Shown here piece after piece: positions 25,520-33,188 of a stretch of DNA of 64,000 bases. The notes under the pieces are model-generated. The model had not been told where the DNA came from. It searched no databases and worked only from the letters and a program-made list of their open reading frames with translations. Made by a program: the position numbers and the translations under genes. Source of the DNA: Paenibacillus sp. 1001270B_150601_E10 (GTDB lineage: Bacteria; Bacillota; Bacilli; Paenibacillales; Paenibacillaceae); contig NZ_JADMOL010000001.1 of NCBI RefSeq assembly GCF_015558675.1, forward strand, positions 1,042,141-1,106,140, read 5' to 3'. Positions within the stretch are counted from its first letter, which is position 1. Every line of letters begins with the position of its first letter.

Positions 25520-25546
25520 TGAAACGATAATTAAGACATAATCGTA
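25520..25546 (+). promoter_or_regulatory. Possible ECF (sigma-W-like) promoter for the YbjQ pair
   Basis: TGAAAC (25520-25525), a 17-base spacer and CGTA (25543-25546) followed by TT. The B. subtilis sigma-W consensus is TGAAAC-N16-CGTA, so the spacer is one base longer. It lies about 70 bases before the start codon at 25615. Confidence 0.4.
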
Positions 25547-25614
25547 TTATCAAATGAAGATATTACTACATAACTGGATGTTTAACTCGAAACCGTAAAA
25601 TGGAGGATGCAAAC

Positions 25615-25944
25615 ATGATTGTTACAACAACAGAGCGTGTCGCTAATTATGATGTCATAGAAACTTTAGGAACAGCCTTTGGCGTCGTCGTTCGAGCAAG
25701 AGGAATTGGCGGAGATATTATGGCTTCTCTTAAAGGACTTGTGGGTGGTGAGGTTACGCAGTATACGCAAATGATTGAGGATGCACGTCGTCAAGCAATG
25801 GACCGGATGATTGCGAATGCTCATGCAATGGGCGGGGATGCGATCATTATGATGCGCTTTGACAGCGGAGACGTTGGACAGAACATGAGTGAGATTGTAG
25901 CTTACGGAACGGTGGTTCGACTTCAGCCTGTGAGATCCTCATGA
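25615..25944 (+). CDS. YbjQ/UPF0145 family protein
   Basis: 109 residues with the family core VIETLGTAFGVVVRARGIGGD, then DARRQAMDRMIANAHAMGGDAIIMMRFDS. YbjQ proteins (PF01906) form pentameric beta-alpha barrels; heavy-metal binding was proposed but is not proven. The ATG at 25615 has GGAGG spaced 8 bases and is preferred to the upstream in-frame ATG at 25600. It overlaps the next gene by 4 bases (ATGA), making a coupled two-gene unit. Confidence 0.87.
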   Translation: MIVTTTERVANYDVIETLGTAFGVVVRARGIGGDIMASLKGLVGGEVTQYTQMIEDARRQAMDRMIANAHAMGGDAIIMMRFDSGDVGQNMSEIVAYGTVVRLQPVRSS

Positions 25945-26204
25945 GTGCAGCCACACTAGCAGTTGTAATCGGTACCGTGCTGTTATTCTATGGTCTGCCG
26001 CTTGTTGGCTTAATCATTCTAATTATTATTGGGAAAAAGTACTTCGACAAGCGCTACAAGCAGGTGGAGAACCCGCGCGACGCACTTGGCCTTAGCGCCG
26101 ACTATGTGCCAACCAAAGAAATCTTTATCGATCCGAAGGATGGATTCAAATATCAAGTATACTTCAATCCAAAGACAGGCGATCGCCAATATATTCGAAT
26201 GTAA
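25941..26204 (+). CDS. Small single-span membrane protein coupled to the YbjQ-type gene
   Basis: 87 residues. One long hydrophobic segment (about 3-31: VVIGTVLLFYGLPLVGLIIL) is followed by a basic stretch KKYFDKRYKQ and a soluble C-terminal domain of about 45 residues with DPKDGFKYQVYFNPKTGDRQYI, which looks like a beta hairpin. Its start overlaps the YbjQ-type stop by 4 bases, so it may tether or partner that protein at the membrane (inference). I do not recognise a named family. Confidence 0.75.
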   Translation: MSAATLAVVIGTVLLFYGLPLVGLIILIIIGKKYFDKRYKQVENPRDALGLSADYVPTKEIFIDPKDGFKYQVYFNPKTGDRQYIRM

Positions 26205-26341
26205 GCCTTCACTTATATCCTTATCGATCCAAATAAAATTAGCATTCGTTCAATCGTGCGGTCATGGATAAGGCACGGTAGGAATCTGTTTATATTGAAC
26301 ATCATGGGATGGCTTCGAATTGATAAGCTATCACTTGAAAG

Positions 26342-26384
26342 CAAAAACAGCACCGATTGTCTCAGATCGAGACTCGGTGCTGTT
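26342..26384. terminator. Terminator between convergent genes
   Basis: AACAGCACCGA (26346-26356) pairs with TCGGTGCTGTT (26374-26384), with an inner GTCTC/GAGAC. On the minus strand it is followed by TTTTTGC and serves the aldolase-like gene. Confidence 0.8.
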
Positions 26385-26398
26385 GCTGTTATTGAGGA

Positions 26399-27367
26399 TT
26401 ATTCAGGCTTCTTCTGCGGAAAGCCAGCCTCAGGCGTCATCATCCGGTCGTAGAACTCCGTGAATTGATCACGCTCAGAGGAAGCAAGCAGAGCCATTGC
26501 CGAACGTGGATGTTCATCAAGCGTACCCGTAATCAAGTAAGGAATCAGGTAGCCCCACTCCCATTGTTCTCTCATCGGAATCATATGCTTCGTCAAGAAG
26601 CCAAGCACTGGGCGAAGGCTGAACTTGCTGTTTTTAAGATGCGTAAGCAGCGACTCTGTCGGGCAGTTACCTGCGCCTCGTCCCATGCCATATACGGAAG
26701 CATCAAGCACTTCAACGCCAAGCTCTGCTGCAATCAGCGTATTGGAGAAGGCAAGCTGCATATTATTGTGAGTATGAACGCCAAGGCGCTTGTTAGGCAG
26801 CGCATCCTTGAACTTGTTCACCAAGTATTGAATATCATTATGATCTAGACTGCCGTAGGAGTCTACGATGTACACAATGTCAACCGAGCTTTCCTTGATC
26901 ATCTCGAACGCTTCGTTAAGGTCTGTCTCAAGCACATTGGACAGCGCCATAATGTTAAGGGTCGTTTCATAGCCGCGATCATGGAACATTTGAATCAATT
27001 CAATCGCCTTGTCCACATCTTTAATGTAGCAAGCGACACGAATCAAGTCGAGCATGCTTTCGCTGCGCGGCAGGATATCTGCTTCATCCACACGGCCGAT
27101 GTCTACGAGGGCTGACAGCTTGGTCGTGCCTTTCTGAGGGATTACCTTTCTAAGGAAATCATCGTTCAAGAAGCGCCATGGGCCCGCTTCATCCGCACCA
27201 CCAAGAAGCTTCGGAGAATTTTTATACCCTACTTCCATATAATCAACGCCTGCTTCATTCAAAGAAGCATACAAGTCCTGAACAAATTCAATACTGAAAT
27301 CCCATTGATTCACGAGGCCCCCATCGCGAATAGTGCAGTCAATAATCTTGCAATGATTCGTTTTCAT
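26399..27367 (-). CDS. HMGL-like aldolase-domain enzyme
   Basis: 322 residues. The N-terminal IIDCTIRDGGLVNQWDFS is the metal-binding start of the HMG-CoA lyase/homocitrate synthase/4-hydroxy-2-oxovalerate aldolase TIM barrel. Later motifs are GYKNSPK, VYIVDSYGSLDHNDI and the metal-ligand HTHNNMQLAFSNTLIAA, then GMGRGAGNCPTE, close to the aldolases that cleave 4-hydroxy-2-oxoacids. The usual partner aldehyde dehydrogenase is not nearby, so the substrate is open. Similar stand-alone proteins occur in surface-glycan contexts. Confidence 0.82.
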   Translation of the reverse strand: MKTNHCKIIDCTIRDGGLVNQWDFSIEFVQDLYASLNEAGVDYMEVGYKNSPKLLGGADEAGPWRFLNDDFLRKVIPQKGTTKLSALVDIGRVDEADILPRSESMLDLIRVACYIKDVDKAIELIQMFHDRGYETTLNIMALSNVLETDLNEAFEMIKESSVDIVYIVDSYGSLDHNDIQYLVNKFKDALPNKRLGVHTHNNMQLAFSNTLIAAELGVEVLDASVYGMGRGAGNCPTESLLTHLKNSKFSLRPVLGFLTKHMIPMREQWEWGYLIPYLITGTLDEHPRSAMALLASSERDQFTEFYDRMMTPEAGFPQKKPE

Positions 27368-27490
27368 TCCGAAGTCTCCTCTATACCTATAATTTTCTAT
27401 ATTCTAATGGAAATGACTCTATAAAGCAAAGCAATATTTCTAAAAAAATGGTAAGAAGGAGAAAATGTGCAAACATCCCGACACATTTAA

Positions 27491-27506
27491 TGTGAAATAG
27501 ATCACA
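27491..27506. promoter_or_regulatory. Perfect Fnr/Crp-family operator upstream of feoA
   Basis: TGTGA-AATAGA-TCACA matches the consensus exactly. It lies 34 bases upstream of a TATAAT -10 element (27540-27545) that has no good -35 box. This fits an activator-dependent promoter. Confidence 0.7.
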
Positions 27507-27545
27507 ATACTTTCGTTATCTGGTGTGTTACTTTAAGAATATAAT

Positions 27546-27560
27546 TGATAAAGATTATCA
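27546..27560. promoter_or_regulatory. Fur box overlapping the feoA promoter
   Basis: TGATAAA-G-ATTATCA matches the Bacillus 7-1-7 Fur box (TGATAAT-N-ATTATCA) at all but one informative position. It begins at the base after the -10 TATAAT, where bound Fur would block transcription when iron is plentiful. Confidence 0.75.
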
Positions 27561-27622
27561 TTCTAAATTAGATTCATCCAGACCATTACGAAATGAATGA
27601 ATATAGAAAGAAGGATACAATC

Positions 27623-27886
27623 ATGAAGCATCAATCCCCTACCAACCAAGATCAACCTGCAACCCTGCATCGCTTGCGTGCGGGACAATGTGCCCATGTT
27701 TCCGATATGAATGCGATTCACGAGACCATTCAGCAGCGCCTTATTGATCTTGGGGTATCGGAAGGAACCTTGATCAAGCTGGTTCGAACTAGTCTGTTCG
27801 GAGGACCCTTGATGCTTGAGGCCAATGGACAGCTGTTCGGACTGAGACGTGGAGATGCTGCACGCATTGGAGTGAGGGCTGTATGA
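27623..27886 (+). CDS. feoA: Ferrous iron transport protein A
   Basis: 87 residues, an SH3-like FeoA domain. The family pattern is clear in RLIDLGVSEGTLIKLVRTSLFGGPLMLEANG and in the C-terminal LRRGDAARIGV. FeoA is a small cytoplasmic partner of the FeoB transporter. The ATG at 27623 has AAGGA 7 bases upstream; the earlier in-frame ATG at 27593 would add 10 charged residues. It overlaps feoB by 4 bases. Confidence 0.92.
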   Translation: MKHQSPTNQDQPATLHRLRAGQCAHVSDMNAIHETIQQRLIDLGVSEGTLIKLVRTSLFGGPLMLEANGQLFGLRRGDAARIGVRAV

Positions 27887-29913
27887 GCAGATGGTCAGCA
27901 GCCTTAGTCGGCAACCCGAATACAGGGAAAACCTCTCTATTCAACGCCCTTACCCGATCCTATGAATATGTAGGCAACTGGACAGGCGTAACCGTGGAGA
28001 AAAAGGTTGGTCGGCTTCGTGACCACGGCGGACTACTTATTGACCTGCCGGGAATTTATTCTCTTCAGCCGATCTCAAAGGATGAAGGTGTTGCAGTACA
28101 GTATCTGATCGATGAGCAGCCAGACGCTGTGCTAAATGTCATCGATGCTTCCCAATTGGAGCGCAACTTGTATCTTACGATTCAGCTGTTGGAGTATGGG
28201 GCTCCAATGATTATCGCGCTCAATATGAATGATGTTGCGGAAGGACGAGGATATAAGACGAAGGAGCATGTGCTTGCTTCGAGGCTTCATGTCCCTGTCG
28301 TCAAAGTCAATGCGCGCCGCAATCAGGGCATTCCTACTCTAATCAGCTTTATGAAAGAAGGCGCAGCGAATAAGTCAACTGCTGCGGCCGTGTTCAAGGT
28401 GGACTATGGTCCTGAAGTGGAACAGGCTATTACAGAGCTTGTCAAGCTGATGCCAGAGGTAGAGCATCTGTCCCCTCGCTGGCTTGCTCTTCAATATATT
28501 GAGAACAACAAGGTGGTTCAGCAGTGGGTTCAAGAGCGGTCTACCGCTGCAGCTCAGGCTATGCAGCGGATTCAAGCAGATGTCGAAAGACAGCTTCAGG
28601 ACTCGCATACAGCGCTCCATCTTGCGCAGCATATCCGTACCGTTCGCATGCAGTTTATACGCGAGCTGCTGGCAGAATCCATATCCCGTTCGGAGAAATC
28701 GAGCGTAACGCTTACAGATCGCATCGATGCCATCGTAACAAACCGTTGGCTGGGTATTCCGATCTTCATGCTTGTCATGTACCTCATGTTCAAGGTGACC
28801 TTTGAATGGATCGGTGCTCCGCTGTCTGATCTGCTGGAGGCATTCTTTGGCGGGCCGCTAACCGACTGGTTGACCCAAGGCCTAGAAGCAATTGGCGCCT
28901 CCGAATTTACGAGAGCCTTGCTCGTGGACGGCATCCTGGCCGGGGTCGGCGGCGTACTTGTATTCGTGCCGCAAATTCTGATCCTGTTCTTATTTATTTC
29001 CTTTGTTGAAGACTCCGGCTACATGGCTCGAATCACCCTGGTCATGGACCGGCTTATGGAAGCCGTCGGCCTCAACGGCAAAGCCTTCATTCCTTTTATC
29101 ATTGGATTTGGCTGCAACGTACCGGGAATCATGGCTGCGCGGACGATGGAGCAGCCCCGAGAACGGCTTGTCACAAGCCTGCTCGTTCCCTTTATGTCCT
29201 GCTCTGCAAGGCTTCCCGTCTATGCGCTGTTTGCAGGCGTATTCTTTACAAGCCATCAGGCGCTTGTTGTCCTTTCCTTATATGCGCTTGGCATTGTGCT
29301 GACGCTTGTATTGGCCAAGCTCTTCACGAAGGTGCTCATGAAGGGTGAGCACCCGATCTTTGTCATCGAGCTGCCTCCTTACCGGATGCCGCAGTGGAGA
29401 ACCTTGTTCCGCAGTACATGGGAGAAGGGCAAAGGCTTCGTTCGCAAAGCGGGAACCTTGATTCTTGGCGGCTCCGTCCTGATCTGGCTCATGTCTTATA
29501 TGGGACCAGGCGGTTTCAACGTCGATATGGATAACAGCTATCTTGCGATGGTTGGCGGCATTATCGCTCCTCTCTTGGCACCGCTTGGCTTCGGAACGTG
29601 GCAGGCTGGGGCTTCCTTGGTTACCGGCTTTATGGCAAAGGAAATTGTCGTATCCACCATGAACATCATTTATAAGGCGCCGGATATGACGCTTCTTGCC
29701 CAAGAGATTGAAAAAGCTTATACTCCGATGTCGGCCTATACGTTCTGTGTATTTGTACTGCTCTATATTCCTTGCCTCGCGACAGTCGGTGTACTGCGCA
29801 AGGAGACGAGCTCCTGGAAATGGACCTTGTTCGCGATCGGATATGCACTCGTCACCGCTTATATCGTAGCACTTATCGTACGCTTGATCGGTCTTGGCCT
29901 CGGATATGTTTAA
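27883..29913 (+). CDS. feoB: Ferrous iron transport protein B
   Basis: 676 residues. The N-terminal GTPase has G1 GNPNTGKTSLFNAL (residues 11-24), G3 DLPGIYSL and G4 NMND. A helical GDI-like region (about 165-270) leads to the membrane domain with two Gate motifs. Conserved cysteines appear in FGCNVPGIMAAR and SCSARLPVY. It imports Fe2+ across the plasma membrane. It is the central gene of feoA-feoB-Cys-rich protein, under the Fnr and Fur sites upstream. Confidence 0.97.
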   Translation: MSRWSAALVGNPNTGKTSLFNALTRSYEYVGNWTGVTVEKKVGRLRDHGGLLIDLPGIYSLQPISKDEGVAVQYLIDEQPDAVLNVIDASQLERNLYLTIQLLEYGAPMIIALNMNDVAEGRGYKTKEHVLASRLHVPVVKVNARRNQGIPTLISFMKEGAANKSTAAAVFKVDYGPEVEQAITELVKLMPEVEHLSPRWLALQYIENNKVVQQWVQERSTAAAQAMQRIQADVERQLQDSHTALHLAQHIRTVRMQFIRELLAESISRSEKSSVTLTDRIDAIVTNRWLGIPIFMLVMYLMFKVTFEWIGAPLSDLLEAFFGGPLTDWLTQGLEAIGASEFTRALLVDGILAGVGGVLVFVPQILILFLFISFVEDSGYMARITLVMDRLMEAVGLNGKAFIPFIIGFGCNVPGIMAARTMEQPRERLVTSLLVPFMSCSARLPVYALFAGVFFTSHQALVVLSLYALGIVLTLVLAKLFTKVLMKGEHPIFVIELPPYRMPQWRTLFRSTWEKGKGFVRKAGTLILGGSVLIWLMSYMGPGGFNVDMDNSYLAMVGGIIAPLLAPLGFGTWQAGASLVTGFMAKEIVVSTMNIIYKAPDMTLLAQEIEKAYTPMSAYTFCVFVLLYIPCLATVGVLRKETSSWKWTLFAIGYALVTAYIVALIVRLIGLGLGYV

Positions 29914-29929
29914 GAAGGGAGACTAGCAT

Positions 29930-30121
29930 ATGTCTTGGATTGAAATACTCATCATTGCAGCGATATTCGGCTATTCCATATGGATGCTGGTGCGCCACTT
30001 CAAGAAGAGCAAGCAAGGGGCTTGTGCATCCTGTTCCGTGAAAAACAAATGTCAAGCTTGTGGCATGATGAACGCAGATGCTCGGCATCAGCAAGAATCA
30101 CCACAAAATAAACATGCGTGA
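29930..30121 (+). CDS. FeoB-associated Cys-rich membrane protein
   Basis: 63 residues. One N-terminal membrane span (about 4-22) is followed by basic residues and a cysteine cluster CASCSVKNKCQACGM, the standard layout of FeoB-associated Cys-rich proteins. AAGGGAG lies 8 bases before the ATG and the gene begins 16 bases after feoB. It probably supports FeoB function as FeoC does elsewhere; the mechanism is not established. Confidence 0.88.
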   Translation: MSWIEILIIAAIFGYSIWMLVRHFKKSKQGACASCSVKNKCQACGMMNADARHQQESPQNKHA

Positions 30122-30158
30122 TATTGATCTCCATCTTCCATATGCATATGAATGAGCA

Positions 30159-30189
30159 GGAGCCCTTCATTGAGAGGGGCTTCTTTTTG
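30159..30189 (+). terminator. Terminator of the feo operon
   Basis: AGCCC-TTCATTGAGA-GGGGCT followed by TCTTTTTG, 38 bases after the last feo gene. Confidence 0.8.
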
Positions 30190-30314
30190 TATGCAAGCCG
30201 ATTCATCCGCTCTCCATAATACTTGTTGATTTGTTGCGTTAACGGACCTTCGATGGTATAGTACGACCAAGATCAAAGATCAATGAATAGAATGATAGAT
30301 TGGAGTATAGAGTC

Positions 30315-31091
30315 ATGTCTTATAAAATAGCTTTCTTTGACATTGACGGAACGCTCGTCAATGAAGATAAACAGATTCCGCAAGATGCGATGGAGGCGAT
30401 CGCTGAGATCAAGAAAAAAGGCATCGAGCCTGTAATCGCGACAGGACGTGCGCCTTATTTCTTTCATCATCTAGCGGAGCAGCTTCATATCGACTCCTAT
30501 GTCAGCTTGAACGGCGGCTATGTCGTCTATAAGGGAGAGGTCATTTACAAGCAGCCGATTGAACGGTCAGATGTTGAAGCCTTCGTAAATCGTGCAGTAG
30601 AGCATTCCCATTCCCTCGTATTTGAAGGTCATCATACGTTCAGTACCAATAACGATAAAGATCCCTTTATGATCGATGCAGTCTCATCTCTTAAAGTCGA
30701 TCTGCCAAGCTATAACGATACATTCTGGCAGCAGGAGGACATCTATCAGATCTTCCTGCATTGTGCGGCCGAAGATGAGCATCTCTATGAAAAAGCCGTG
30801 CCAGGGCTCCGTATGATCCGCTGGCACAAGACCGCCTTGGATGTACTTCCAAGAGGCTCCTCAAAAGCAGAAGGCATCCATGCCATGCTCGATATTCTGA
30901 AGCTGAAGCCTGAACAAGCCATTGCCTTCGGCGACGGCTTGAATGATAAAGAGATGCTTGAAGCCGTCGGGCTAGGCATCGCGATGGGTAACTCTCACGA
31001 AGATTTGAAGCCGTATGCCAAGTACATTACGACCCACGTCAGTGAAGGCGGCATTGCGAATGGCTTAAGATACGCTGGACTCATCGATTAG
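30315..31091 (+). CDS. Cof-type HAD-IIB sugar-phosphate phosphatase
   Basis: 258 residues. HAD motif I is FFDIDGTLVNEDKQ, motif II is VIATGRAP, the Lys is in LPRGSSKAEGIHAM, and motif IV is AFGDGLNDKEMLEAVG. The inserted C2B cap marks the Cof/YidA group, which hydrolyses small sugar or cofactor phosphates. TTGGAG lies 9 bases before the ATG at 30315. It is a single gene between two terminators. Confidence 0.9.
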   Translation: MSYKIAFFDIDGTLVNEDKQIPQDAMEAIAEIKKKGIEPVIATGRAPYFFHHLAEQLHIDSYVSLNGGYVVYKGEVIYKQPIERSDVEAFVNRAVEHSHSLVFEGHHTFSTNNDKDPFMIDAVSSLKVDLPSYNDTFWQQEDIYQIFLHCAAEDEHLYEKAVPGLRMIRWHKTALDVLPRGSSKAEGIHAMLDILKLKPEQAIAFGDGLNDKEMLEAVGLGIAMGNSHEDLKPYAKYITTHVSEGGIANGLRYAGLID

Positions 31092-31175
31092 CGTTATCCC
31101 AATACCCGCGTGAATGGCGGTAAATAAAATTAGACCTGTGCAATGGTTAAGTCCATGGAGAATCCTAATCCTATG

Positions 31176-31217
31176 AAAAAGGGATCAAAGCACCTGATGC
31201 TTTGATCCCTTTTTTCT
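31176..31217. terminator. Strong bidirectional terminator
   Basis: AAAAAGGGATCAAAGCA pairs perfectly across CCTGA with TGCTTTGATCCCTTTTTT. It separates the HAD gene (+) from the ABC permease (-). Confidence 0.92.
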
Positions 31218-31263
31218 TTCGTGAGGGAAACTCCAAGACCTTACACCGGTCTTTAGCTTTTCC

Positions 31264-32148
31264 TTAACCTTTCACACTGCCCACCGTAATCCCTTTTACA
31301 AAGTACTTTTGGAGGAACGGATACACGGCCATGATAGGCAAGGCCCCCATAAAGATCTGGGCTGTGCGCAGCGTCTTCTCGCCGTAGCTTGCCATTGACG
31401 CCAGCTCATCGACCGAGATGCTCTCTCGATTCGAGGTTGAGATCAAAGTCGATAGATACGTTTGCAGCGGATAATTATCCGGCGAGTTCATATACAGTAT
31501 CCCGTCAAACCAAGCATTCCAGTGCCCAATAATCGTGAACAAGAGAATGGTTGCGATCGCAGGCAATGAGATCGGCAGGTAGATTCGGAACAATAGCGAT
31601 CCATGTCCCGCACCATCCATCAAAGCCGCTTCATCCAAATCCTTCGGCGTGTTGCGGAAGAAGTTCAGCAGCATCACCATGTTCCATACGTTAAGTGCGC
31701 CTGGAATAACGAGCGCCCAGATGGAATCCAGCAAGCCGGTGCTGCGAATGACCATATATGTTGGAATCAGACCGCCTCCAAAGAACATCGTAATGACGAA
31801 GAACCAAACATATGCGGTTCTTTGCTTAAACACAGACGTTTCCTTAGAAAGCGGGTATGCTGTCAGCACAACCAGCAGCATCGACAGAATCGTTCCGAGA
31901 AAAACCCGTTGTATTGATACCCAAAAGGAACGGAAGAACTCTACTTTTTGACTCAAATAAATGTAAGCATCCCATGTAAAGTCCACAGGCCACAGGGATA
32001 CCTGCCCAGCGACAGCCGCGGAGTTTGAACTTAACGATACCGAGAGCAAATGGATGAAAGGAATAATGCCTAACAGCGTGATAATGGTAAGCACAATGCC
32101 ATTAATGATGTTAAAGACAACCCTTGAGGGAGAGGGCTTGATATGCAT
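31264..32148 (-). CDS. Carbohydrate ABC transporter permease (LplC/YtcP-like)
   Basis: 294 residues with six membrane spans. The EAA loop that docks the ATPase is EAALMDGAGHGSLLFRIYLPISLPAIATI. The C-terminus ends FVKGITVGSVKG, a hallmark of LplC/YtcP-type permeases. It pairs with the permease at 32168 and the binding protein at 33189. No ATPase gene is present, as usual for this subfamily, which shares one MsmX-type ATPase encoded elsewhere. Confidence 0.92.
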   Translation of the reverse strand: MHIKPSPSRVVFNIINGIVLTIITLLGIIPFIHLLSVSLSSNSAAVAGQVSLWPVDFTWDAYIYLSQKVEFFRSFWVSIQRVFLGTILSMLLVVLTAYPLSKETSVFKQRTAYVWFFVITMFFGGGLIPTYMVIRSTGLLDSIWALVIPGALNVWNMVMLLNFFRNTPKDLDEAALMDGAGHGSLLFRIYLPISLPAIATILLFTIIGHWNAWFDGILYMNSPDNYPLQTYLSTLISTSNRESISVDELASMASYGEKTLRTAQIFMGALPIMAVYPFLQKYFVKGITVGSVKG

Positions 32149-32167
32149 AATACGCCTCCACCTTTCG

Positions 32168-33106
32168 TTAGAATATGCGATAGTTGGTGAATCGATAAGC
32201 TAAGTAATATGAAATGGAGACCAGGACAACAGACACAACTGACTTGAACAAACCAAAGGCAGCAGCTGGTGAGAATTGCTGATCGATCAAGCCCATTCGG
32301 TACACTAGCGTGTCGATAACATCCGCACTTTCATAGACTAACGGATTATAGAGCAATAGAATCTGTTCAAAGCCAGCATTCAGCACAGAACCTAGGCTTA
32401 GCGTTGCAAGCAGTACAATGATCGGCAGGATGCTTGGGAGCGTAATATGAATAACCTGCTTCCATCTGCCCGCTCCATCAATTTCCGCAGCCTCATAAAG
32501 ACTCGGATTGATCCCAATGATAGCGGCCAAATACAAGATCATATTGTAGCCCATTCCTTTCCATACATCAGAGCCAATCAGAATCCCTCTGAACCAGTTC
32601 TTGTCTCCCATGAACATAATCGGTTCGGAGCCCATGCTAGCAATAATAGAGTTGACCGGACCATTCAGGGAGAAGATCTCAAAGATTACCCCTGCGAGGA
32701 TCGTCCAGGAAAGGAAATAGGGCAGGAATACGCTCGTCTGAATCGTTCGCACAATCCAGCTCTTGGTCACTTCCTGCAGCAGCAGGGCTAAGACCAGTGG
32801 AACGATGAGCCCAAAAATGATTTTTAATACCGCAATAATTAAGGTGTTCCACAAGACCTGATAGAAGTCGGGCATGTGAAAGATGTATTCAAAGTTTTCA
32901 AATCCAACCCATTTCGAGCCTAAAAACCCTTTCGAAGGGATGTACTTCTGAAAGGCCATCACTAGACCGAACATGGGGCCGTATGCATAAATCAGCGTGA
33001 CGATCACACCAGGCAGAAGCATCAGATGCAAAGGCAGGGTGCTAACTCGCTTGCTTGACCGCTTCTTCATGACCCGCACCGTCTCCACTTGAGCCGTATT
33101 CGACAT
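32168..33106 (-). CDS. Carbohydrate ABC transporter permease (LplB/YteP-like)
   Basis: 312 residues with six spans and a basic N-terminus (RVMKKRSSKR). The EAA loop is EAAEIDGAGRWKQVIHITLPSILPIIVLL. The stretch YGPMFGLVMAFQKYIPSKGF and the C-terminal ANRFTNYRIF-like end (YRFTNYRIF) are typical of LplB/YteP permeases for oligosaccharides or uronides. It begins 82 bases after the binding-protein gene and ends 19 bases before the second permease. Confidence 0.92.
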   Translation of the reverse strand: MSNTAQVETVRVMKKRSSKRVSTLPLHLMLLPGVIVTLIYAYGPMFGLVMAFQKYIPSKGFLGSKWVGFENFEYIFHMPDFYQVLWNTLIIAVLKIIFGLIVPLVLALLLQEVTKSWIVRTIQTSVFLPYFLSWTILAGVIFEIFSLNGPVNSIIASMGSEPIMFMGDKNWFRGILIGSDVWKGMGYNMILYLAAIIGINPSLYEAAEIDGAGRWKQVIHITLPSILPIIVLLATLSLGSVLNAGFEQILLLYNPLVYESADVIDTLVYRMGLIDQQFSPAAAFGLFKSVVSVVLVSISYYLAYRFTNYRIF

Positions 33107-33188
33107 GAATGTTTCCCTCCCATGGTCGTTATTGGAAGGAGAGCAGGCTCGATCAAGCGAGCCTACTCTCCCTTATCCTTACCGACTT

